DNA of 64,000 nt from Tolypocladium sp. Sup5 PDA-1 (taxonomy: Eukaryota > Ascomycota > Sordariomycetes > Hypocreales > Ophiocordycipitaceae), in assembly GCA_000750105.3 (NCBI GenBank), contig JPHH03000005.1, positions 806,001 to 870,000 of the forward strand, read 5' to 3'. The stretch's first letter is position 1. Every line of letters starts with the position of its first letter. Shown here piece by piece: positions 10,259 to 20,569 of this stretch. The position numbers and the translations under genes are program-made. The notes beneath the pieces are model-generated. The model had not been told where the DNA came from. It saw only the letters and a program-made list of their open reading frames with translations, and searched no databases.

Positions 10259-11882
10259 CTAAGCCTCGCCGTGACGGACTTCACGGCCGGAAGCCATGGC
10301 TGTACTGGGGCCAGAAGTCTTGGCGCTAGGGACGTTGTTCCAGGACAGATAGGTGTGGTCGCCAAGTTTTCTGCCTGCAAGTTAGCGCTGGCCGTGACAG
10401 TGAACAGTGGGCGTGAGGACTGACCTTGGCTTGATGAGGTGGGTAACGGTAAAGACAGCGCCCAGAATGATGCAGACACCACCAACCGCAATGTAGGCAA
10501 TGCCGAGGAATGGGTTGCGGCCGCCCATAACGGTACGAGTGGTGATAATGACGGACTTGGTACCCTTGTACTCGAGCGTTGGGAAGTCTATGTAAAAGGT
10601 TAGAGGTTAGCATGGGTTCGTGTTGGTCGCCATGATCTCTCTTGAGCTGTTCGACTTACAGTCATCGATGATGATTTGATAGCGCCCATTCACCATCTCG
10701 TCCTTGTCATTCCGCTGGTACAGCTTGCTGAACGCGGGCAGGCCTGCCGTCCGCATCCAGACCTGGAAAGCCTCCCAGTTCTTAAGGTCGGGTGGCGGGT
10801 TGCTCTCGGTGTAGTTTTCGGGAAACCGCTTTTGCCAGTTTGGGGGAGGGAGAATTTGAGATACGTTATACTTGGTCTTCCCATACAAATCCTTATCACT
10901 ATCCCAGGCAATGCCGGTGGTACTCATGTTGTAGGCTCGTGTTTCGTTGCCCTCTGCGTGGGGAGGATTGAGCAGCACAGGGCTGGTGAAGGTATCATTG
11001 AACATGGAGTTGGCAATGAGCCCGCAGGGGTAGTATGGCTTCTTTTCGCCGTTGTTGTCGTCACCGTAGAGAGGCGTGCACTTGGAGCCCTTGATGTCCC
11101 CGTACGATCGTACGTCGCCTTGGAGCTGCTGCTGGTCAAACGAATCGACGTATCGGCGGTGGTTCTGGTAGAAGTTGGTGAGGTGGTAGTAGAAGAGAAC
11201 AGGCGGGCCCATGTTCTCGGGTATGTTAAATCTCAAGTAACAGCGGTCCGTGGTGACATGAACGCCGGAGCTGAGGGTGACGTTGATGTCCTTTTCGACG
11301 GCCCATTGGGCTTCGATGCTCTTGTTGGAGCTCTTGAAGGCGGTATTGACTGTGTCGCTCGGCATGGGTCCGAACTTGTCGAAGTCGGGGGCTTCGGTTC
11401 TGCATTTCGTGTAGTCGAGCGATATCTCTTGTACCTAAACGGGACAAACGGTCAGACAATGCGCTCCAGGATTTCTCGGATGGAGCGTACCTGGGCGCTA
11501 GCATAGAGCAGCAAGCCGCCGATGGGCGCGAAGATGATTCCAATGGTAAAGAACAGAGGCAGGACGGTCTTGGGCGTCAGGATAGGCCTGGGGGAGCTGG
11601 TCAGCATCACAGCCACATACTCTCGCGACGTTTTCTGGAGACTGGGCGGCGGGACGTACTGCCATGCCTTCAACCGCTGCTGGCGAAACGCGGTATCTAT
11701 CATCAATTCGTCAGCCTCGTGTATTCACCAGCATCGAGCGCGGCGCATCCGATGTGGCAGCGCCCGCGACATGTGCACTCACTGGCTGGGCGGCGGCTCT
11801 TCTTCTTCTCCGGCTGCTTCGGGGTCGAGTCGTGGGAGTCCATCGAGTCGGTATGACCGACGCCGCGCGGGGAATCAGACAT
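10259..11882 (-). CDS. CDC50: CDC50/LEM3 family subunit of a P4-ATPase phospholipid flippase
   Basis: Non-catalytic partner needed for folding, export and activity of P4-ATPase lipid flippases. Six minus-strand exons: 11882-11783, 11696-11660, 11587-11491, 11434-10660, 10587-10425 and 10370-10259, giving 427 residues. The joins rebuild family landmarks: NTAFRQQRLKAWQP before the first membrane span, TPKTVLPLFFTIGIIFAPIG as span 1, a large ectodomain with several N-x-S/T sites (NVT, NDT, NMS, NYT), NPFLGIAYIAVGGVCIILGA as span 2, and the ending RKLGDHTYLSWNN. The last intron could also end at an earlier AG (10375). The one chosen, ending at 10371, restores the conserved ending, while the earlier one gives a different reading frame. 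The three neighbouring short introns make single-frame predictions miss both ends. Confidence 0.93.
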
Positions 11883-14210
11883 GTTGCGCAGAGTCGACAG
11901 AAGCGCACGGTTCTCGGTATCTCGTGGGGATCGATGGCGAATTGAGCGCTGTCTGGTATGAAAGGAAGAGGTCGTGAGACGTTGTCCAAGGGGTCGTCGC
12001 CAAGAACACGGTCAGCCAAGGTGTGGCTGGTGACGAGAGGCATTACGAATTCTGTGGGCTGAGGCGCGTGGCTGTGCTCCACTGACCTGTCAAGACGGTT
12101 GCCAAATTTGGAGCAACAGATTGGTGGTATAGGGTAGCGGGGCGAGCCCGAGTGCGAAGCTCGAAGCAAGCCTATGCACGTTTCCAAGGACAATGGTGTT
12201 GTCCAACAGCTATGAGAGGAACGGGGTGAATAGTTGCGCCGTCAGAGAGTTCGCGATTACGGAGTACTTTCGGTTGGATTGAGGTGCTCTTGTATCCGTA
12301 CTTCGTACATGCTGCGCGCTGACACCTGCGAGTCTCATCCTGATGTTGCAGGTCAACTTGTAATTACTTCGTACCCCATGTGTTGTCCACGGGAAGGAAA
12401 GACGGGCTTATCCGAACTGGAATACCTTCCACTTCTTGGAGTGACAAGACGCCAGAACGTTACTGGCTGCTCCTCGATGATATTTCCCTTGGACATCAAC
12501 ATGTTGCAAACGCACGATCGAAACCAGCCACTCAAGTTGACTCCTCCACCGCACGCACATCGTGCTGCTCCAACCAACCCACGGGCCATCTGCTGGGATC
12601 GTCTCTCAGGCTGAACAAGGTTGACGCGATGCCGCTGCATTTTCCCATGTCGACACTTGTAAACGGCTGGCTCCCGTCACCGCCTTTCACCGCCTTTCCC
12701 CGCCCACCACATCGACGCCAATCGTGCATCTAATCATCTCTGCCGAGCGACGAGCGTCAAATCGGAGATGGCATCGCGAAGCGCCCGTCCAGGCCGGGTC
12801 TGGCCCGTCTGGGGCAACAGTGGCTGCAACTGCCACTAATAATACCCCACAAGGAGAGCACTCGGAGATGCCGCTTATGCGCCGATGCGGCCACGTTGCC
12901 CACAGACGGGCCTGTTGTTTCTTCTTCCGTCTGCACGATGCGCAATCCGACCCCGTTGGGGCAGTGATCATCGGGTATTGAGCAGTCTTGCTCGCCCCGT
13001 GGAGAACATGTGGTCCTGTTCTTGGCAGATTCATCGGCATGTCTTGCAACAAGTATAAAGGATGGCCGTCCCTCCCCACAGCTGTTCGAGAGGGAAGCGC
13101 CCTAGATCGCCCGCCCGGCGTCATTATTGATGATTGATCAATAGTTCCTTTGTGAATTCCGAGGCGCAGCCTTGCTTGAAACAACCGGCAGACTGCGAAC
13201 GGCTCGCGCGCTGACGACGCCTTTCACTGCCGCTCTCCCGGATCGCAGCAGCCGAGCCTCACTTTGGGCCAGCCTCGACCGCGACCCCAGAAATTGTCGC
13301 AGCGGGCCATAACTTGGGACAGATAATACCTGCCTACCTGAGTGTGGAGTCGTCCGTTTCCAGAGACAAAAGGACAAACCAAGGTTGGGCCCTTGGCAGA
13401 GGTGAGCAAGAAAGCCAAGCATATTGCTGATTGACTTTGCCTTCATTTGCGGTCGTTCCTCCACCCCCCGTCACGGGCACCACCAAACGAGGCGCAGCAA
13501 CAGCACCAGGACCAAATCATACCCCTTGCGCAGCTGCTCGTCCTGCACTGGCGCACAGGTGGCATCGCCCAGCGGCTGCTCGGCCCTCTGTCGGTCAGTG
13601 AATCGCAGCTGGCCATGACGCCGCCGGACGAATTCCGAGCCGCCGGGAAGAGCCATGCACGATGATGAGTGATGCGCGAATGAGCCACAGGCCACGCCAA
13701 GCGGCGACCATCTTGGCTGTTCCTGTGCCTGGGCTGGCCTACATAACCGTCTGCCGTCACGGCCGCAGTTTACGACCCTTGCTGACTGCCTTTCTTTCCT
13801 GCTTCTTCTCTCTCGTCCTCCGTAACCCGCCCGGGAGGCTCTTCATCGTCATTACTCCGTCGCCTATCGCTCATCTCGCTTGCTCCGTCTCAGACGTTCC
13901 CGCCAAATCTCCACTTCGTCACCCAGGCCCTTTGTCCAGGGACAAGCGTCATTGCCCTGTTGTCTTGTTGGGGAGGCACCGCTCACCAAATGACTTGATT
14001 CATTCATTCCTCCTTTTTCCTTGCTGAATGAGTGTTTGCGGCACGAGCGGGCGATTGCTTCATGCCTTGTTCTCGCCCCTTCTTTCTTAACTCTGTGTGA
14101 GCTCCTCCGTTTCGACACCGTGGCGGAGCTGTTTCGCCAGCGCGGAACGTCTTACTGCCTGATCTCAGCACTGCACGATTTGCCGAGTTCAACCTGCATA
14201 AACAGACATC
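11883..14210. other. Long divergent intergenic region, CDC50 / unknown gene
   Basis: 2.3 kb between divergent starts. An exact GTACTTCGTAC palindrome lies at 12298-12308 and a near copy at about 12366. TATAAA occurs near 13054. The last 400 bases before 14211 are rich in CTTTC and TCCTTT pyrimidine tracts typical of a fungal 5' leader. No open frame in this stretch looks like a protein. Confidence 0.5.
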
Positions 14211-14808
14211 ATGCCTGGCCAGAAGGACTCTGCCAGGAGCGTCGATGCTGAGGCCCGGACTATTCCACAGATCCAAGTCATGTCTCCTCCCAAAGCAACG
14301 AGGTCACGTCGCGAGCCCAGGGACACTGGCTTCCCTGAGCCGTTTGATGAAGGTATGTTTCTGCTCGGAACTTGCACGCAAGACGCAGCAGGTTAGACCA
14401 CTTACACCACTCTTGCCAGGACGCAACACCACGCTCCCACACCCCGACGCCGACCTATCTCCCAACGCAACCATCTCTCACGACGACGTCGCTGTTGATC
14501 GAGCACTCAAGCGGCATAGACTTTCTTTCCTGAACAAGCACAAAAAGACCATCGCCCACGGCATCATCAGCCCCCAGATGGAGGCCCTCCAGAGCGTCTT
14601 GTCTCTATCATTTATGGATACAGACTCTGCCAACAAAGAGCCCCCGAAGCTCATCAGCGCCTCGACGTCAAGCCTGCGGCTCTCCAAGGACGGCGGCGAG
14701 AGTGTGCGCTCAAAGAGGTACGACGAAGACACGCCGCCTACCTCGCCTGATGTATCGGAACATCGCCGCAAGAAGGGTCTCTTTGGCAGGCTGCGCCGCA
14801 AGAGCTAG
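14211..14808 (+). CDS. Hypothetical small basic protein
   Basis: I do not recognise the family. Two exons, 14211-14352 and 14420-14808, are joined across a 67-base intron (GTATGT..GCCAG) and give 176 residues. The N-terminal half is polar and looks disordered (SPPKATRSRREPRD). A central stretch, DRALKRHRLSFLNKHKKTIA, is followed by IISPQMEALQSVLSLSFMD and looks helical. A Ser/Thr/Pro segment (DTPPTSPD) has possible proline-directed phosphorylation sites. The end, KKGLFGRLRRKS, is strongly basic and could bind membrane or nucleic acid. No signal peptide or membrane span is visible. The intron, the start-codon context and the absence of stops support a real gene. Confidence 0.7.
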
Positions 14809-15134
14809 ATGGAGTGAACAGCTTACTGGAACTAAATTCATGACGTAATGACTGCGTTTGTTATACTTGTTTCAGCGATGGAGTTTGCGTGGTAATTCTG
14901 GCTCCGTTTTGGGTCAGCGGGCGACAAAACAACGCGTTTGGATATTGCCATTTATTGTTTAGGTTCGGGGTGTCTAAAAGGGAAAGTGGACGGCAAGGCA
15001 TCTCAGGGCTAGCAGAAGACTGACACCTGGAGATCCCAATACACGCGCATTCATCAACACACGCAGATGACTACCGCCCTCCGTGCATCCCTGCCTCCGA
15101 GCGACAGCTTCCAAGGACTTTTGGAGCCCACGGC
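14809..15134. other. Convergent intergenic region
   Basis: 3' flanks of the small basic protein gene and the 5-hydroxyisourate hydrolase gene. Nothing recognisable inside. Confidence 0.6.
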
Positions 15135-15539
15135 TCAGCTCCCCCGGTACGTGGTATAGCTATAGGGACTCAGCAACAGCGGCACGTGGTAATGCTGGCC
15201 CTGCTCGACGCGGAAGACGATGACGGCCTCGGGGAAGAAGGTGTTGGCCTCGCCGAAGTAGCCCTCGATGTCGAAGCGCAGAGTCCAGCGCGAGGGGCCG
15301 GTGATGCTACCCAGGACGTCGTCGAGGGTGTGCACGGGGACCTCGCCCGAGGAGGTGGGCGAGCTGTACGGCAGCCAAGTCTTGATGCGGCCGTCGTCGT
15401 CGGTGTGCGACTCGAAGGCGGCGGCAACGGGCGTGGCTGTGGTGGCCGTGCTCTCGAGACGCACGCGAATGCCCTTGGCCGGGCGGCCGGCGGTGGTGTC
15501 GAGGACGTGGCAGGTGATGGCGTCTTTGGCGGCGGCCAT
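15135..15539 (-). CDS. 5-hydroxyisourate hydrolase (transthyretin-like)
   Basis: Enzyme that hydrolyses 5-hydroxyisourate, the product of urate oxidase, on the way to allantoin in purine breakdown. Single exon of 134 residues, close to the family's usual length without a targeting extension. The N-terminal signature CHVLDTTAGRPAKG (from residue 10) contains the first active-site His. The central HTDDDGRIKTWLP carries the family's second block, and the protein ends in YRGS, the C-terminal tetrapeptide that lines the active site and separates this enzyme from true transthyretin. There is no SKL-type peroxisomal ending. A TTTAAATA element on the minus strand about 150 bases upstream could act as TATA box. 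No other purine catabolism gene is next to it. Confidence 0.94.
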   Translation of the reverse strand: MAAAKDAITCHVLDTTAGRPAKGIRVRLESTATTATPVAAAFESHTDDDGRIKTWLPYSSPTSSGEVPVHTLDDVLGSITGPSRWTLRFDIEGYFGEANTFFPEAVIVFRVEQGQHYHVPLLLSPYSYTTYRGS

Positions 15540-16929
15540 GATGGCTTTGGAGTTGTGGCCTGTGAAGTGGTGTCGGATGTGGTGATGGGGTGATGTGGGG
15601 TGGCTTGGCCTGGCGAAAAGCTTGCTCTTGGTTCTCAGGCAAAGGGCGGGGGATGACGAGCTGTGATAATGTCCAGCTGCGCAATGTCTTATTTAAAGGA
15701 TGGACGTGTAGGACTCTGGATCGGAAGCAGCTTCGTGCCTTACATGGAACGATTTAGGACCCCGTCAGGCATGGAGTTCTGGCCCCCAAGCATGCAATGG
15801 ATCATCAGCGTCTGCACCCGCTCCGCCACGCTTCACGGCGTCCCCCGCCCCAATCATGCCGTGGAGGGGGCCGGACAGTGGGGCATACGACGTCCGCTTT
15901 CTCACGTCCGCATGCCGAGAGCTGTAGCCTCTAGGACTTGTGACGCCGACGAGGGTATATTTATATCTTGCCAGCAGCGGAGCCCGCCACGGATCACGGT
16001 TGTTGGGCTTGTATCTTGTGGAACCAAGTTGCTCTTTGGGGCTTGTACGAATACTTTAGACAGGAGATGATGCTACCTGCTTGTCCGCAGTCGCCTCTCC
16101 AGCGCCGTCCGTCTTGATATCATGATCAGCCATCTGCTCTCCCCCGTCTTCCTCCTCCTTGACGAGCGTTGAAGCAGCCGTCTCGGCCGACTCGGCCTGC
16201 TCCTCCTGCTTCTCCCTCGCAGCGAGAAATGTGTGGTTGCCGCCGAGGAGCCAGACGGAACGTTCATTCTACAGTGTTCAGTATTGGCCCCAAGTCTTGC
16301 CACTGCTTCTGTCCTCTGGTCCTGCACCTGATCATGTGAGCTCCCGACCACAAACCAGGAAGCAAATGCGACGCCATGAAGTCAATATGAAAGATTTCAA
16401 GTACCGAAAACAAGAAGAGACCGACTCCAAAGGCCCTGGCCCCTGGCTCCTGGCTCCTGACTCTCCTCTCCCGCTGACCTGTGAACGTCCCCGCCTTTCC
16501 TTCCTGTTCACGGCCCTGTTCAACCCGGATCGTCTTGCTGAACCCGTAAAAGTACGAAGTACTCGTCCCCATGAACATGAAATCCTGGTCGCGGCAGTGA
16601 CTGTCGCGTTGATGTTGGGGGAGCCCAGCGGTTGGTTATTCTGCTTTCCGGCGTCGTTGGGCATTTACGCCTCCATCCAAGTTCACCTCTGGAAAGCAGA
16701 CAACAACCACCACATCTGTCTCTCTTCACTTCCGCCTCTCTTTACTTCCCTCTCTCTTTGCTTTCGTCACTCTGTACTCCCGCTGCTTGGTACGTCGTCA
16801 CCCTTTACCCCGGGGCATCGCCATACCCCGTACAAAACATTGTCTTTCTTCTCCAGGACCGCCGAGCTGGCTCGCGACGTCCTTGGCCGCCAGGCGACGA
16901 GACGCAACGCAGGAAAAGAAATCCTCGCG
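15540..16929. other. Divergent promoter region, HIU hydrolase / MFS transporter
   Basis: Contains an exact GTACGAAGTAC palindrome at 16552-16562 and a strong C/T-rich leader at about 16720-16800 just upstream of the transporter. A frame open from 16159 into the transporter start has no protein-like content before 16930. Confidence 0.5.
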
Positions 16930-18527
16930 ATGCCGGTCCCCGCCGCAGACGGCCCGTCCGACGCCGGGTCAGGATCCCCCACGTCTTCCACACCTAGCAT
17001 GGTCGCGGCGGCGGGTAGGCCCACGTCCTCGCAGGGCAGCACTGAACAAAAGGAGAGCAGCGATCGCATCGGCGTTCCTAACGGTGGCCTCCGCGCTTGG
17101 CTCGTTGTCCTCGGCGGGTTCCTAAACTTTATGACTGCTTTCGGTGGGACCATGATGCCCTGCTCGGTAAAACTCGCTGGCTGACCCAGCATCCCAGGTC
17201 TGTTAAACTCGTTCGGCACGTTCCAAGCCCGGTACGAAGGCAAATGGGAAGGCAAAAGCACATCAGATGTTACCTGGATCGGCAGTGCCCAGGCAAGTTA
17301 TCCCCGGAAACCCAAGACGAAAGGGACGGCGAGGAGACTAATGATCTCTGGTGCAGCTATTCATCCTCTTCGTGGGCGGCCTGTTCATCGGCCCGGCCTT
17401 TGACAGGTTCGGATCACGGAAACTGATGAACCTGGGAACCGCGTTTTGTCTGGCATCCTTCCTTGGGGCTAGTTGGTCCGTCGAATTCTGGCATTTTCTG
17501 ACATCACAGGGGTTTCTCTTCGGCATCGGTAATGCCTTGCTGCGGGTACACCCCTTTCCACTCGGAAAAGAGCACATCACTGACTGTGACGTCTGCAGGT
17601 TCTATCCCACTACTGGAGCCATATCCGAATGGTTCGACGAGAAGCGCGGCCTTGCTCTTGGGATTGCCGCGTCCGGCTCGTCAATCGGCGGCATCTTCTG
17701 GCCCATCCTCATCAACAAACTATTCGACCTCGTGTCGGAGGAGGAAGTTCACCGGATCATTGCAATCATCGCAACCCCGCTGCTGGTTGTCTCCTGCTTC
17801 CTCGTCCGGGAGCGAAAAGGGGTTGCTGGTAACGATGCTTGTGGCGATGCGGCCACGGCTCCTCAGAACAGTTTTTCCAAGGTGATATTCGAACGGCCCT
17901 TTCTCGCGTTGAGCCTCTCCCTGATGGTCCTCTACTGTGGCATGCTTATTCCGTTCTACTACATTCCCCTTTATGCAATCGAGCACGGCATCGATGCCGC
18001 AATGGCAAACAAGTTCTTGGCAATTGCCTACTCGGGATCATTCTTTAGCAGAATCGGGGCCGGCTGGCTTGCAGATCATTTCGGCAGGTGAGCCACGCCT
18101 CTCGAACCAACACCAACGCTTGGCAGACTTGAACTGATTCGTCTCTACTAGATTCAATATCCTGGTCCTCATGGGAGCGCTTATGAGCGTCGTTACCTGC
18201 TGCTGGATCTGGATGACATCCCTGGGCGCCATGATGGCCTTTGCAGCCATCTTTGGCGTCTTCTCTGGCGGCCTGGTACCGCTGGGGTCGGCTTGTGTTG
18301 CGCAGACGACGCCCGACATGGGACGCATCGGCCTCCGCATCGGCGCCATGATGGCATTCTGCTCCATCGGCGCCCTCGCCGGAGGGCCAATCAGTGGCGC
18401 CATCAAGGAAGGGCAGGGGAAATGGGTGGGAATTCACACCTTCGCTGCGTCCGTCTCCATGCTCGGTGCGTTCCTGCTTTTCGGCGTCCGGTATTGGCAC
18501 CAGCCTCGATGGCTCGCAAAGTTCTGA
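16930..18527 (+). CDS. MFS transporter, monocarboxylate-permease type
   Basis: Twelve-span major facilitator of the fungal monocarboxylate-permease-like group; the substrate is not predictable. Proposed exons: 16930-17143, 17198-17292, 17357-17541, 17599-18087 and 18152-18527, giving about 452 residues. After a Ser/Thr-rich cytoplasmic N-terminus come GLRAWLVVLGGFLNFMTAFG, then LLNSFGTFQ, GGLFIGPAFDRFGSRKLMN (an MFS loop 2-3 motif), FYPTTGAISEWFDEKRGLAL, and a C-terminal half ending in ALAGGPISGAIKEGQGKW. Intron 2 (17293-17356) uses a GC donor in a good AG/GCAAGT context. The third intron is uncertain: a GT donor at 17546 shifts the frame, while a GC donor at 17542 gives NALLFYPTT, and read-through would add 19 residues. 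Divergent from the HIU hydrolase gene. Confidence 0.85.
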
Positions 18528-19347
18528 TTACGCACTGCTGTTGGACTGTAGAACTCGTCAACAGGAGTGGCAGAGCCGTTCTGTTGGCTGTTGTTCGAGG
18601 TCTCCTTGTCTTGTTGGCCGTCATCACTGTTTGAGACTCTTCATTTGTATCGCCTGCGCCGTGTCTGCAACGACCGCGTGTGCGTCCATCAGTATTAGAC
18701 AGCAGCACTCACGAACATTTATATTAAGGGTCTTATCATTTTCACACACGCATGCCTCTATTTGCACTCGTCATAGGCCTACCTTTAGTGAGGGAACAGA
18801 GGGGATAGAGAGGGAGCAGAGGGAATAGGGAGGGAGTAGAGGGAATAGAGAGGGAGTAGAGGGAATAGAGAGGGAGTAGAGGGAATAGAGAGGGAGTAGA
18901 GGGAACAGAGGCAATAGTGGGGGCTCAGAGGGCAGAGGGTATAGAGAAAGTACTCGGGTTCGACCAGCCGGTGAGTGCAAATAGTAAATCTCTCGTCATC
19001 CTCGTAATTCTCGTATAAACAGATCTTCGTCAGGGCCGCCCTCCGCCGGATGTCGGGCCAGGCCCGGACGTCCGCCCCATCACGGCGCCGATTCAGCCAT
19101 TTCCACTACCACGACAGCCACGACTCCATCACGGCAGCAGGCATTCAATATTTCGCCTGTTGCGGGCATGCAATATCACATAATGGCGGAGGCGCGTCGA
19201 AGCGACGCCGCCGCACGAGCTGTAAGTACGCATGACGATGTAGCCGGCCGTGTCGGGGTAACGGTCTCATTCAAGGCCATAACTACGTTTACTTCAACGA
19301 GCTGCATGTGCATCCTACACAGTCTGCAAAGCTCTGTTTGTAGTATC
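18528..19347. other. Intergenic region containing a minisatellite
   Basis: Between the MFS transporter and the FAD oxidase pseudogene. Holds the 20-base tandem array listed separately. I see no gene. Confidence 0.6.
18791..18910 (+). repeat. Six-unit 20-bp purine-rich minisatellite
   Basis: Six direct head-to-tail 20-base units with consensus AGGGAGTAGAGGGAATAGAG. Units 3, 4 and 5 are identical; units 1, 2 and 6 differ at one to four positions. The strand shown is almost all purine apart from one T in each half-unit, and each unit is itself two related 10-base halves. Degenerate half-units continue to about 18955. There are no spacers, so it is not a CRISPR array. Confidence 0.95.
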
Positions 19348-20305
19348 ATGCTGGACGTCATGAAGTTCCTCTCGGTGCGGTATCTGGCCCTCACAGCCGT
19401 AGTTGCGGCTGCGCGTCCAGGCAGAAGAGTGCACCTGCGGAACTGCGCAGCAAAGGTCTTTGGCAAGGGTGCCAACGCGAGGATCGTGTCTCCTGAGGAT
19501 AAGACGTACACGGACGCTCGCATCGGCGAGTCTATTCAGTGAGTCGCCGCTTCTCGTCTCGATCGTGAGCTTTGGAGTTGACAGAAACCCTCAGGTTCGA
19601 CCAGCTGCCTCTGCTGATTGCCTACGCCAACGATGCTTCCCACGTCGCACCTCTCATGAACTGCGCCAAAAAGGCCGGCATCAAGGCCGTGCCACGGACA
19701 GGCGGCCATCAGCCAGTCCCTTCGTTCGCCTGGAACGAGACCCGGCAGGACCCCAGCGCGCCGCAGGGCCAGCCATGGTCCCGCTTCCGCTGCATCAGCA
19801 AGTCCTTCTTCGTGCAAAAGGACAAGCCCCTGACGCGAGCTGACGTCCAGGAACTAGTTAACCGGCTGACGGCGCTGCCGGATGAGGTAGCCGGCTGGGG
19901 CGAGTGGCTCGTGTGGAACATATCAGGTCCCACGGACCAGGCTGCGTTTGCGTGGAGGGATAAGGCGTACGCGCGCCTCGAGTTTATCCTGACGGGGTCT
20001 GCCGACGAGGCGAAGCAGAAGAGCCATCACCGGTGGGCGGATGACCTGAGGCACTGCCTCCGTCCGCTCGTTGGGTATGCGCCCCATTTCTATACAGTAC
20101 AATACCCGCTCACAACTCACAGGCCTGCCTCATATGCCAGATGCATGGGGCCAGCATCTCCTCTCCGCCGCTCGATTCGTACTACGGACACAACGTCCAG
20201 AAGCCATCGACCATTAAGCGCAAGTATGATCGCTTCGACTTCTTCGACAACCCTCTGGGTATGCCGCCCAACCGCTGGAGCGCCATTGGGGTTGCCGCTC
20301 CTTGA
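19348..20305 (+). pseudogene. Internally deleted FAD-linked oxidoreductase (berberine-bridge type)
   Basis: Remnant of a secreted FAD-binding oxidase with BBE domain. Exon 1 (19348-19538) encodes a hydrophobic N-terminus and then NCAAKVFGKGANARIVSPED. It is joined by a valid intron (GTGAGT..CTCAG) to exon 2 at 19595, QFDQLPLLIAYANDASHVAP then KAVPRTGGHQ, the start of the PP-loop FAD domain. Directly after RTGGH the sequence jumps to CISKSFFVQKDKPLTRADVQ and WGEWLVWNISG, which belong to the C-terminal substrate domain. By my estimate roughly 150-250 residues of the middle, including most of the flavin site, are missing. The BBE-like end (SYYGHNVQ, IKRKYDRFDFFDNPLGMPPN, stop at 20303-20305) sits in another frame after about 20060. 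The reading is of a deletion plus frame loss; a working protein is unlikely. Confidence 0.8.
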
Positions 20306-20569
20306 GCCGATGTCGCATCCCGTACTGCGAATAAACACCTCACGGTGACGAAAGAGAAATAGACATCAGTTGCACAGTGAGCTAAGGATTGTCATATTTC
20401 TACTCTAATCGTATGCCGAAGTCGATATGCCAGATCTCAATGTCTGTACCCAAAATAGTACTGATGGTCAAACGCCAGTCACCGCCCAGGTATTTATGCT
20501 CGTGTTTCCAAAGTCATTCAAGTTCCGTACCAAGCCAGCCTCCTGTCCAAAGGTCGAGTGACAATTCAA

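Noticed and set aside
18791..18910. CRISPR-like regular array
   Set aside because: Units are directly adjacent without spacers and the genome is eukaryotic; it is a minisatellite.
15135..20305. Idea of a metabolic cluster (HIU hydrolase, MFS transporter, FAD oxidase)
   Set aside because: The hydrolase is a purine-breakdown housekeeping enzyme, the oxidase is broken, and there is no synthase or regulator gene.
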